Assembly (NCBI GenBank): GCA_016209155.1
Contig: JACQWU010000236.1
Span: 1 to 14,463 of the forward strand
DNA from: Candidatus Desantisiibacteriota bacterium
GTDB lineage: Bacteria > JACRDZ01
Reading direction: 5' to 3'
DNA: 14,463 nt
Numbering within the stretch: position 1 is the first letter of the stretch; every line of letters starts with the position of its first letter. This document shows positions 5,708-12,954 of the stretch, in pieces. The translations under genes were made by a program, and so were the position numbers. The notes under the pieces are model-generated. The model did no database searches, had not been told where the DNA came from, and worked only from the letters and a program-made list of their open reading frames with translations.

Positions 5708-8700
5708 TTTCATTTTTCCCGGGTACACGCGCCCATAACTTTATTTCAAGAGCATTATGGGTAAGATGGCATGCTCCGCATGGCCCGGAATCAGCGATTG
5801 TTTCACCTGCGACATTTCTTTCTTTCGGAGCCATGACATTCAAATCATGTTTGGTCCCGACTATCAATACGTTTTCAAAATGACAATTTCCGCATAAGGC
5901 GGATTTCATATCATTTGGAATACGCAGAAAACTATTTAATATTGTTCCATCTGTATCTTTACCCGGACCAATATCATTTTTAACAGGATCCCAGATATGA
6001 GAATTATGGCATGTTGAACATACTATATTTCCATCCGGATCTTTCTTCCCGTTAATATATAAAGGTAATGTCGGAATTACTCTCCAATCAGTTATCGGAG
6101 AATCACAGGGATGGCTGTGGTTTCCCGTAAGTTTTTTCTCCCCCATTTTTCCTTTTTCATGGCAGCCTGTCGTGCATATAAGGGTCATCATATTCTCACC
6201 ATCAGGGATATTACCCCTTGACCACATTAAAGGACCGCCTCCGTTATGAACCAGATGACATGCACTGCATATTCCTTCATCTCTTATTGTTTTACCCTGC
6301 GAATTAACAATTTCTTTTCCTCTTATTTTTTCTATAAGCGCTATATCATGCTCAGTTTTTTCTACTTTAAATTTAGCTTTATGACATTCCTTGCAAAAAT
6401 CCGAAGTGTTATCCTTTGTTCCGCGCAGAAAACTGTTAAATCCTGTTCCTTCCAGATTCGCTTTCGGTCTGTCATTTTTATCTTTATAATTCCATTGATG
6501 TACATTATGACATGTACTGCATGCTACAAGTCCGAAGGTATTAAAATGTTTATCAATATCCTTTCCGGTTTTAATAGCTTCCAATAATTCTTTATTAAAA
6601 TATCTTTTCCCAAAAGAATCATATAAAGGATATTTAGTTGCACCTTCAATAAGCTTAATACTTCTGCCGGTCGGATGACTGTATTTGGTAATTGCTTTTT
6701 TCTCAGCCATCTGTCCTTTAAAATGGCAGGTTTTACAAAGTTTGGCTATACTATCTTCTTTTTCCACTTCAGGCAGAATTTTTTTTGCCCATATTTTTGG
6801 ACCTGTTCCGTTATGCATAAGATGACAAGCTGAACATGTGCCGTCATCAAGCACAGTTTTATCCTGTATATTTTTTTCACTGCGTCCTGAAATATTAAGA
6901 TCATGCTCGGTATCAAGGATAGTGGTTTCACCCTGATGACATTCCTTGCATAAAGAATTTTTAATATTTCTTTTACGTAAAAAGCTGTTTCTTCCATCAC
7001 CTTCAGTATTTACTTTTGATCCTATTTTTTCATCCATCGGATCCCATTGATGAACATCATGACAGGTAGCACACATCACATTCCCTTTTCTTTTGGATTT
7101 ATCCACTACTTTTTTGCCGTCAACAATAATATGTTCATCATATACTCTTACTCCTTCGCCTCTAAATAACGGAAGATCCGTTTCACCTGTAACCCTTTCA
7201 ATTTCAAAATTAGTAGGATGACTAAAAATACCAACCTGCTTTTTTTCTCCCACTTTATCTTTAACATGACAGCTTAAACACAATTTTCCGATAGGATCAT
7301 CTCCCTGTTTAATTACCGGCAGATCCTTTGCCCAGACTTTAGCCCCTTTTCCGCCATGAGCAAGATGACATGCTCCGCATACCCCTGATTCTCTTACTCT
7401 CTGCTTTTTAACATTTTCCTCCTGCGGAGAAATAATGATTAAATTATGTTCAGTATTTTCAACCATTTTCTGATTGGGATGACATACTACACAAATATCA
7501 CTTGATTCAATATTTTGCATAACCAGGATCGGAGTACTTTCACGTGATTTATGCAAGCTATGGCAGGTATAACAAATAATTTCACCTTTAAGCCCGATTT
7601 TCCCGCCGGATTTGATAATATTTTCCGGTATCTCCAATTTAAGAGGTTTGATATTTACAGGATGCGTGCTAATAATGGCCGCTTCACTTAAAGTTCCAAC
7701 ATTATAACCGGTATGGCAGTATCCGCAAATCCTGGCATCCGCATCTGTGATAACTAAACAGCTTGTACCCGGTTCACCTCCGTGAATTTTATGGCATGTA
7801 GAACATATCATTATCGGTTTATTACTTACAAGCCCAAGCTTACCGCCCTTTTTCAAAATTAATTTTGGAATTTTTACTTTATTGCTTGCTATATTTACAG
7901 GGTGAGTTCCTTTTGTCTCTGCTTCTTTAATACTATTTGCAATTTTATTTGTATGACACTTTTCGCAAAAATAATTATTTCTATTAGAATAAGGTAAAAG
8001 ATATTTCTTTTTTTCGGACACAGCTTTAACAATAATAGTTGTATCTGTTTTTACCAGAGAAGTATCCAATGTCACGTTCTTAGTAACATGGGTGGTATCA
8101 CTTATTTTTGTAGTATCGGAACGCCCCATACTTTGTAATTCCTCAACTCCAAACATCTCTCTTTCTTCTTTCTCATCCGACCCTGTATTAAAAGCGTTAT
8201 GAGCCACATGGCAGCTATTACACGTAATTTTTTTATCTTGAAGCTTAATCCTTGATTGCGGTTCGATTTCCATCCCTTCCGATAAATTTATTCCCAATGG
8301 ATGTGTACCGACATTTTCCAGGGCTTTACCAACACCGAATTCCGTAGGATGACATTTAGCACAGAACTGGCCTAAGTCATTACGCTCAACAAGCAATCCA
8401 CTTGCGGTTTTTGCGCGATGAGGTATATGGCATGTGCGGCATACAATATTTCCATTATAGCTGATTACAACAGGTACATCCCCTTCCCATAAAAGCGGTA
8501 TAACTGCCTTATTGGGACGGACATTAACAGAATGTGTTTCAACTCCTGCACCTTTTTCCGGTTTGCTTGGATTACTTGTATGACATATTTCACATAATGC
8601 GGAACTGCCTATCCCTGCTCCTTCATTTGCTCTAACTAAAAGCCTTTTCCCGGGCGGGGATCCATGTACAACATGACATGTCTGACATATAACTAAATCT

Positions 8701-9266
8701 TTACCAAATTCATCTTTGCCTACCACACTGCCGGATTCAACTAATACTTCCGGTATTTTTTCCATAACAAAATCAGAAGGATGGTTTCCGGAAACAGCAT
8801 TTCCAATTTTGGTACGATGACACTCTTTACATAATGAAGAATTATTATTCACTGTTCTAAGCCAGCTTTTATTAGGCAGAGTGTGAGGACTATGACAGGT
8901 TCCGCAATATACTTTCCCATTTTGCAGAGGGTAACCCTGAGGCATTTTTATTTCAGCGGAAGGTTTAATATCAGTTTTATGTTTTTGTCCATTCCATGTA
9001 ATATATCGTGAATCATCAACCGATCCATCATGACAGCTGTAACACATTAAATCATCTGCAACACCGAAATCCAAAGAGGCATATTCTTCCTTATATTCTA
9101 TTAATTTATTTTCTTCAAAAGGAATAAGCGGATTTTTCATAATATGACAACGGAGACACTCTTCATCACTTATATCTACAGCTGAAATTTTTATATTAAA
9201 AACTATACATATCAAAAATCCTGCTGTCAAAATCATTAAAATAAATGCATATGAAATTTTTTTCAT
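5679..9266 (-). CDS. Exported multiheme c-type cytochrome, 27 heme sites (5' part of the giant cytochrome)
   Basis: This 1195-aa protein starts with a signal peptide (MKK, hydrophobic core to about residue 26, likely cleavage near ISA-VD at 29). I count 26 CxxCH sites plus one CxxxCH (C1031-TTG-CH). Residues 145-600 are two-heme repeats of about 75 aa (THPVNI...IP...C.TCH..HG...LLV...C..CH), resembling the doubled-CxxCH family. From about 600 the repeats are larger four-heme units (EHDL...SACHLMHN...WAK...LC..CHFKG...SHP...LPLY...C.TCH..HQW...NSFLR). A Thr/Asp-rich stretch (382-411) interrupts the heme spacing. The last unit stops at LVKKE, half finished, where the next frame takes over. AGGAGA lies 14 bases before the ATG, an unusually long gap, and an in-frame TAG excludes an earlier start. 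Hemes would be attached outside the cytoplasm by the cytochrome c maturation system. The role is probably long-range electron transfer. Confidence 0.93.
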   Translation of the reverse strand: MKKISYAFILMILTAGFLICIVFNIKISAVDISDEECLRCHIMKNPLIPFEENKLIEYKEEYASLDFGVADDLMCYSCHDGSVDDSRYITWNGQKHKTDIKPSAEIKMPQGYPLQNGKVYCGTCHSPHTLPNKSWLRTVNNNSSLCKECHRTKIGNAVSGNHPSDFVMEKIPEVLVESGSVVGKDEFGKDLVICQTCHVVHGSPPGKRLLVRANEGAGIGSSALCEICHTSNPSKPEKGAGVETHSVNVRPNKAVIPLLWEGDVPVVISYNGNIVCRTCHIPHRAKTASGLLVERNDLGQFCAKCHPTEFGVGKALENVGTHPLGINLSEGMEIEPQSRIKLQDKKITCNSCHVAHNAFNTGSDEKEEREMFGVEELQSMGRSDTTKISDTTHVTKNVTLDTSLVKTDTTIIVKAVSEKKKYLLPYSNRNNYFCEKCHTNKIANSIKEAETKGTHPVNIASNKVKIPKLILKKGGKLGLVSNKPIMICSTCHKIHGGEPGTSCLVITDADARICGYCHTGYNVGTLSEAAIISTHPVNIKPLKLEIPENIIKSGGKIGLKGEIICYTCHSLHKSRESTPILVMQNIESSDICVVCHPNQKMVENTEHNLIIISPQEENVKKQRVRESGVCGACHLAHGGKGAKVWAKDLPVIKQGDDPIGKLCLSCHVKDKVGEKKQVGIFSHPTNFEIERVTGETDLPLFRGEGVRVYDEHIIVDGKKVVDKSKRKGNVMCATCHDVHQWDPMDEKIGSKVNTEGDGRNSFLRKRNIKNSLCKECHQGETTILDTEHDLNISGRSEKNIQDKTVLDDGTCSACHLMHNGTGPKIWAKKILPEVEKEDSIAKLCKTCHFKGQMAEKKAITKYSHPTGRSIKLIEGATKYPLYDSFGKRYFNKELLEAIKTGKDIDKHFNTFGLVACSTCHNVHQWNYKDKNDRPKANLEGTGFNSFLRGTKDNTSDFCKECHKAKFKVEKTEHDIALIEKIRGKEIVNSQGKTIRDEGICSACHLVHNGGGPLMWSRGNIPDGENMMTLICTTGCHEKGKMGEKKLTGNHSHPCDSPITDWRVIPTLPLYINGKKDPDGNIVCSTCHNSHIWDPVKNDIGPGKDTDGTILNSFLRIPNDMKSALCGNCHFENVLIVGTKHDLNVMAPKERNVAGETIADSGPCGACHLTHNALEIKLWARVPGKNEKGEDLVKKE

Positions 9267-9297
9267 AAGATTAAGCTATGTCTCCTGTTTATTGATA

Positions 9298-9326
9298 ATT
9301 TTAACATAATATACATACTAAATCAA
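9298..9326 (-). promoter_or_regulatory. Probable promoter of the cytochrome locus
   Basis: On the minus strand TTGATT (9321-9326) and TAAAAT (9298-9303) are 17 bp apart. Transcription would start near 9291, leaving a leader of about 25 bases containing the AGGAGA at 9281-9286. It sits in the 70-base gap after the secreted-protein gene, so the cytochromes may be transcribed separately as well as by read-through. Confidence 0.5.
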
Positions 9327-9336
9327 AAACATAAGC

Positions 9337-10599
9337 CTAAGTTTTCATCTTCTTTTTTTTTTCCGCGGGAAATAAAATATTATTCAGTATAAGCCTATAT
9401 CCCGGAGAATTCTTATGCAATGCAAGATTTGTAGGGGATTCTCCGACTTTATGGCTATAGTCCTCAGGATCATGTCCTGCATAAAAAGTAAATGTACCTT
9501 TCCCCATATTTCCATGAATATATTTAGATCTGGTATTATCCACAACCTCACCCATTATAATAATATTGTCCTTAATAACAGCATTATTGAAGGATGTTGT
9601 TTGTCCAAAAAAACCATTGATATGGTGCACGTGATTTTGAGTGAGCATTGCAGGAATAGGATCGTACTTGGCAGAAAAATCAAATAATACAAAATCCTCC
9701 TTATGGGAGCTTTCAGGTATGTTATAATTACTTACATCAATATCAGAAAATTCATATATATATGGATTTGTGATTATTTTGAAATTCGTAAATGCAAATG
9801 TTTTAGAAAAATCCAGTTTTTCCTGTGCTTGCGGATCTACAGGTGTTCCATCAAGTTCGGGGGCAACAATATCAATCCCTTCACTTGCCAGCGCAACATC
9901 CATGGAATCAGTAGCCGCACACATGGCAAATAAAAATCCACCGCTAATTACATATTCTTTTATTTTTTTTGCAACCGCATTTTTATATTCTTGTACTCTT
10001 ATATAACCGAACTCCTTTGCCATTGCTTTAAGTCTGCTGCTTTCATTAATATACCAGGGTGCATTTCTAAAGGAACTGTAAAATTTGCCCATCTGTCCCG
10101 TAAAATCTTCATGATGCAAATGCAGCCAGTCATATTTTGATAATCGTCCGCTTATTACTTCTTTATCCCATACTTTTTCATATGGTATTTCCGCAAACGT
10201 TAAAACCATAGTAACGGCGTCATCCCAGGGTTCTTTATCAGGAGGGGTGTAAACAGCTATTAAAGGAACCTTTTCCAGAAGAATTTTTTCCATGTTATTG
10301 TTATCAATTTCCTGATAAATAACAGGTATACCGCCTGCCGGAATAATTTCATATGCAACTTCATTTAAGCTGCATTTCTTACGAATATCACTTCTATCAT
10401 CCGTTAAAAAAGAACCGCCTCTATAATTTAAAAGCCATTCCACGTTTTGCCCTTGTGCAATAATCCAATATGCAACCCCGTATGCTTTAAGATGGTTGGA
10501 CTGATTATCATCCATATAAATTAAAATTTTGTCATCTGCTGCGGCAAGCACCGAAGTAATAAAAATGAACAAAATAATATATGCAGCTATTTTTTTCAT
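9337..10599 (-). CDS. Secreted protein of the family usually annotated 'asparagine synthetase B'
   Basis: The 420-aa protein begins MKKIAAY with a clear signal peptide (hydrophobic to about residue 20, cleavage around LAA-ADD), so it is exported. From memory it strongly resembles a roughly 430-aa family common in Bacteroidota-like genomes and labelled 'asparagine synthetase B'. Shared stretches are MDDNQSNHLKAYGVAYW, LLNYRGGSF, DWLHLHHEDFTGQ (157-169), GGFLFAMCAATDS (220-232), TFYAGHDPEDY and the C-terminal PGYRLILNNILFP. I see none of the glutaminase or ATP-pyrophosphatase motifs of true asparagine synthetase. FAMC could be a nucleophile-elbow-like turn of a class I amidotransferase-like fold (inference). 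The frame is open from a TTG at 10635, but the signal peptide places the start at the ATG 10597-10599. It lies directly upstream of the cytochromes on the same strand. The true function is unknown. Confidence 0.85.
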   Translation of the reverse strand: MKKIAAYIILFIFITSVLAAADDKILIYMDDNQSNHLKAYGVAYWIIAQGQNVEWLLNYRGGSFLTDDRSDIRKKCSLNEVAYEIIPAGGIPVIYQEIDNNNMEKILLEKVPLIAVYTPPDKEPWDDAVTMVLTFAEIPYEKVWDKEVISGRLSKYDWLHLHHEDFTGQMGKFYSSFRNAPWYINESSRLKAMAKEFGYIRVQEYKNAVAKKIKEYVISGGFLFAMCAATDSMDVALASEGIDIVAPELDGTPVDPQAQEKLDFSKTFAFTNFKIITNPYIYEFSDIDVSNYNIPESSHKEDFVLFDFSAKYDPIPAMLTQNHVHHINGFFGQTTSFNNAVIKDNIIIMGEVVDNTRSKYIHGNMGKGTFTFYAGHDPEDYSHKVGESPTNLALHKNSPGYRLILNNILFPAEKKKKMKT

Positions 10600-10621
10600 A
10601 TTTAAATTTCCATACATAAAA

Positions 10622-10796
10622 CTAATCAACCGCAATAATCTCTTTAATTCCCGGTATTTCTTTTTTAAGGAATTGTTCCACTCCCATTTTTAAAGTCATC
10701 TGAGACATCGGACAATGACCGCAGTCGCCTGTTAATCTTACTTTTACGAAGCATGGGTCTAATTTTTTCTAATGCTGCTTTCACTTTTTCAATCAT
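10622..10796 (-). pseudogene. NifU-like Fe-S scaffold domain gene with internal deletion and frameshift
   Basis: An ATG at 10794-10796 with a strong AAGGAGG at 10801-10807 opens MIEKVKAALEKIRPML, the usual first helix of a NifU C-terminal (Nfu-type) domain. The sequence then changes frame at about 10745-10752 and continues VKVRLTGDCGHCPMSQMT...LKKEIPGIKEIIAVD to a TAG at 10622-10624, keeping the CxxC cluster ligands (CGHC). The intervening strand that normally holds DGGD (about 16 residues) is absent, and the length lost is not a multiple of three. Read straight from the ATG the product is 43 aa and lacks the cysteines. The second frame has no start codon before the CxxC. An intact relative would be about 75 aa and would assemble or carry Fe-S clusters. 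It is followed 22 bases later by the secreted-protein gene. Confidence 0.8.
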
Positions 10797-10807
10797 AAAT
10801 CCTCCTT

Positions 10808-10900
10808 ATTTATAAATTAGGCTGCCTTAGGCATTCGGCAGCAAATTAGCTTTTAGCTATCAGCCTTCAACCTAAAAACCTTCAGTCTATATATTTTAGT
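10808..10900 (-). repeat. Leader region with hairpin and GAAGG-type low-complexity repeats
   Basis: The presumed leader of the nifU-like gene contains a perfect 6-bp stem GCTGCC/GGCAGC (10821-10826 with 10837-10842, 10-base loop). Further upstream on the transcript, short GAAGG(T/C) motifs alternate with AGCT..AAAGCT. Such sequences are common as dispersed intergenic repeats. A regulatory RNA role is possible but I recognise no known riboswitch. Confidence 0.3.
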
Positions 10901-10903
10901 TTA

Positions 10904-10932
10904 ATTTAATCACATAAAAATAAGCCTGTCAA
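10904..10932 (-). promoter_or_regulatory. Promoter for the nifU-like / secreted-protein genes
   Basis: On the minus strand a perfect TTGACA (10927-10932) is 17 bp from TTAAAT (10904-10909), with TGA directly before it as an extended -10. Transcription would start near 10897, giving a leader of about 100 bases. It is arranged back to back with the fhs promoter. Confidence 0.6.
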
Positions 10933-10959
10933 GAAATTTTACAATTTGATAAAAAACCC

Positions 10960-10987
10960 TTTACAAATACTTTTTAGATGTTATAAT
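10960..10987 (+). promoter_or_regulatory. Promoter of fhs
   Basis: TTTACA (10960-10965) and a perfect TATAAT (10982-10987) are separated by 16 bp. The predicted start near 10994 leaves a leader of about 53 bases ending in the Shine-Dalgarno AAAGGAGAA just before the ATG at 11047. Confidence 0.7.
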
Positions 10988-11046
10988 ACCGTAACCCTAG
11001 GTTAGAAAATTAACAAAAAACTTACCAAAAGAAAGGAGAATTATTC

Positions 11047-12834
11047 ATGTCATCACACAACAAAAAAACAACATCGTTGGACCCAACCAAACACCCGGAT
11101 TGGGAAATAGCAGAAGATGCTGAAACAAAAATGAAAACAGTGTATCAATTAGCAGATCAATTAGGTTTGGAAAAAGATGAGTTACTTCCTCATGGGCATT
11201 ATGTAGGTAAGGTGGATTTTAAAAAAGTATTAAAAAGATTGGGGAATAAACCGGACGGTAAGTTTATAGACGTAACAGCCATTACACCTACTCCACTCGG
11301 TGAAGGCAAATCAACTACCACCATTGGTTTGATTCAGGGATTGGGAAAGCGGGGTAAAAATGTTGTTGGTGCAATACGCCAGCCTTCAGGCGGGCCAACA
11401 ATGAACATTAAAGGTTCGGCGGCAGGCGGCGGTTTATCGCAGTGTATTCCACTGACCCCGTTTTCGCTCGGGCTGACCGGTGATATTAATGCTATCATGA
11501 ACGCTCATAACCTGGCCATGGTAGCACTTACCTCAAGAATGCAGCATGAGTTTAACTATACCGATGCGCAATTGGCTAAACGAAGTCTGAAGCGTTTGAA
11601 TGTTGATCCCGACAGAGTGGAAATGAAATGGATTATAGATTTTTGCGCTCAGGCGCTTAGAAATATTATCATTGGTATGGGCGGAAAAATGGACGGACAA
11701 ATGATGCAATCCGGATTTGCAATCGCAGTATCATCAGAAATTATGGCAATTCTGGCTGTAGCTACTGATTTAAAAGATATGCGTGAGCGTATGGGGAAGA
11801 TTGTTGTGGCTTATGATAAATCTGGCAAACCGGTAACTACAAAGGATTTAGAAGTAGACGGCGCTATGACAGCATGGATGGTTGAGGCCTTAAATCCAAA
11901 CCTTATGCAGACCATTGAAGGACAGCCTGTGTTTGTACATGCCGGCCCGTTTGCTAATATTGCTATCGGCCAGTCCTCTATTGTAGCTGACAGGATAGCA
12001 TTAAAACTTGGGGATTATCATGTAACTGAATCAGGATTCGGTGCTGATATAGGATTTGAAAAGTTCTGGAACTTAAAATGCAGATTCTCAGGACAAAATC
12101 CAAATGCGGCAGTAATAGTAGCCACGATCAGAGCGCTTAAATGTCATGGCGGCGCGCCAATACCTGTGCCGGGAAATCCTCTTGACCCTGTCTATAAAGA
12201 AGAAAATGTCGGCTGGGTGGAAAAAGGAATTCCTAATCTGATTCAACACATTAATACAGTTAAAAAAGCCGGAATCAATCCTGTGGTATGTATTAATGCT
12301 TTCTATACCGATACAGACAATGAAATAAAAGCAGTTCGACGCCTGGCTGAAGCTGCCGGAGCCCGGGTAGCTCTTTCTAAACACTGGGAAAAGGGCGGTG
12401 ATGGAGCTACAGAATTGGCAGATGCGGTAATCGATGCCTGCAATGAACCAAATGATTTTAAATTACTTTATGAGATAAGCACTCCTTTAAGACAGCGGAT
12501 TGAACTGATTGCCAAAGAGGTTTATGGCGCAGATGGAGTAGATTACAGCGCAGATGCTTTAGCCAAAGCTAAAGCTATGGAAGCTGATCCTGAGATTGCA
12601 AAACTTGGAACATGTATGGTAAAAACCCACCTTTCTCTGACCGATAATCCGAATTTAAAAGGCGCTCCCCGCGGATGGAGACTTTCTATCAGGGATATAT
12701 TGACATATAGAGGTGCAGGGTTCGTTGTTCCTATAGCCGGAAACATAAAACTTATGCCCGGAACTTCTTCCGACCCTGCTTTCCGCAGAGTTGATGTTGA
12801 TGTTGAAACAGGCAAAGTAAAAGGTCTTTTTTAA
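11047..12834 (+). CDS. fhs: Formate--tetrahydrofolate ligase
   Basis: This 595-aa cytoplasmic enzyme joins formate to tetrahydrofolate using ATP to give 10-formyl-THF, for purine and other one-carbon metabolism or for the methyl branch of the Wood-Ljungdahl pathway. The ATP-binding loop [16 protein letters not shown] lies at residues 80-94. It is followed by [21 protein letters not shown] (the substrate region), LTGD (143-146) and further family blocks such as [43 protein letters not shown] and [11 protein letters not shown]. It is slightly longer than the common 555-560-aa form because of an N-terminal extension ([15 protein letters not shown]...), a version I associate with Desulfobacterota- and Chlorobi-like bacteria. 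GAAAGGAGAA precedes the ATG. It is monocistronic: own promoter, strong terminator, divergent from the nifU-like gene. No other Wood-Ljungdahl genes are in the window, so the pathway direction cannot be told. Confidence 0.97.
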   Translation: MSSHNKKTTSLDPTKHPDWEIAEDAETKMKTVYQLADQLGLEKDELLPHGHYVGKVDFKKVLKRLGNKPDGKFIDVTAITPTPLGEGKSTTTIGLIQGLGKRGKNVVGAIRQPSGGPTMNIKGSAAGGGLSQCIPLTPFSLGLTGDINAIMNAHNLAMVALTSRMQHEFNYTDAQLAKRSLKRLNVDPDRVEMKWIIDFCAQALRNIIIGMGGKMDGQMMQSGFAIAVSSEIMAILAVATDLKDMRERMGKIVVAYDKSGKPVTTKDLEVDGAMTAWMVEALNPNLMQTIEGQPVFVHAGPFANIAIGQSSIVADRIALKLGDYHVTESGFGADIGFEKFWNLKCRFSGQNPNAAVIVATIRALKCHGGAPIPVPGNPLDPVYKEENVGWVEKGIPNLIQHINTVKKAGINPVVCINAFYTDTDNEIKAVRRLAEAAGARVALSKHWEKGGDGATELADAVIDACNEPNDFKLLYEISTPLRQRIELIAKEVYGADGVDYSADALAKAKAMEADPEIAKLGTCMVKTHLSLTDNPNLKGAPRGWRLSIRDILTYRGAGFVVPIAGNIKLMPGTSSDPAFRRVDVDVETGKVKGLF

Positions 12835-12845
12835 ATTACCTTGAT

Positions 12846-12882
12846 AAAAAAGGACGGCATAAAAAAATGCCGTCCTTTTTTT
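12846..12882 (+). terminator. Intrinsic terminator after fhs
   Basis: AAAAAAGGACGGCAT and its complement ATGCCGTCCTTTTTT pair over 15 bp (12846-12860 with 12867-12881) around a six-A loop. The 3' arm ends in a run of T's. It begins 12 bases after the fhs stop. The A-run on the other arm makes it potentially bidirectional. Confidence 0.93.
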
Positions 12883-12888
12883 ATGTAT

Positions 12889-12933
12889 AAATTTAGTTGT
12901 ATTTAAACCATTTTGTATTGAAATTTAGTTATA
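12889..12933 (+). repeat. Direct repeats AAATTTAGTT(G/A)TA flanking the remnant's promoter
   Basis: AAATTTAGTTGTA at 12889-12901 recurs with one mismatch as AAATTTAGTTATA at 12921-12933. The copies are offset by 32 bp, close to three helical turns. The second copy forms the left half of the perfect palindrome in the promoter. The first copy also begins an imperfect palindrome (12892-12907). The arrangement suggests paired binding sites for one regulator. Confidence 0.45.
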
Positions 12934-12946
12934 ACTAAACTATAAT
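12918..12946 (+). promoter_or_regulatory. Promoter with a palindromic operator filling the spacer
   Basis: TTGAAA (12918-12923) and a perfect TATAAT (12941-12946) are 17 bp apart. The first 16 bases of the spacer are a perfect palindrome, TTTAGTTATAACTAAA (12924-12939). A protein bound there would exclude RNA polymerase. The predicted start near 12953 is only a couple of bases before the ATG at 12955, so the transcript would be nearly leaderless, in keeping with the absence of a Shine-Dalgarno. Confidence 0.65.
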
Positions 12947-12954
12947 ACATAATT

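Noticed and set aside
1648-9266. Repeated sequence in the cytochrome genes as a possible CRISPR or DNA tandem array
   Set aside because: The repetition is at protein level (CxxCH units of unequal length); there are no near-identical short DNA repeats with regular spacers.
10600-10635. An upstream TTG start extending the secreted protein by 12 residues
   Set aside because: The extension would precede a normal signal peptide, overlaps the nifU-like frame, and has no Shine-Dalgarno; the ATG at 10597-10599 is better.
12088-12815. Two minus-strand open frames (98 and 90 codons) opposite fhs
   Set aside because: They are antisense shadows of the clearly conserved fhs frame and match no family.
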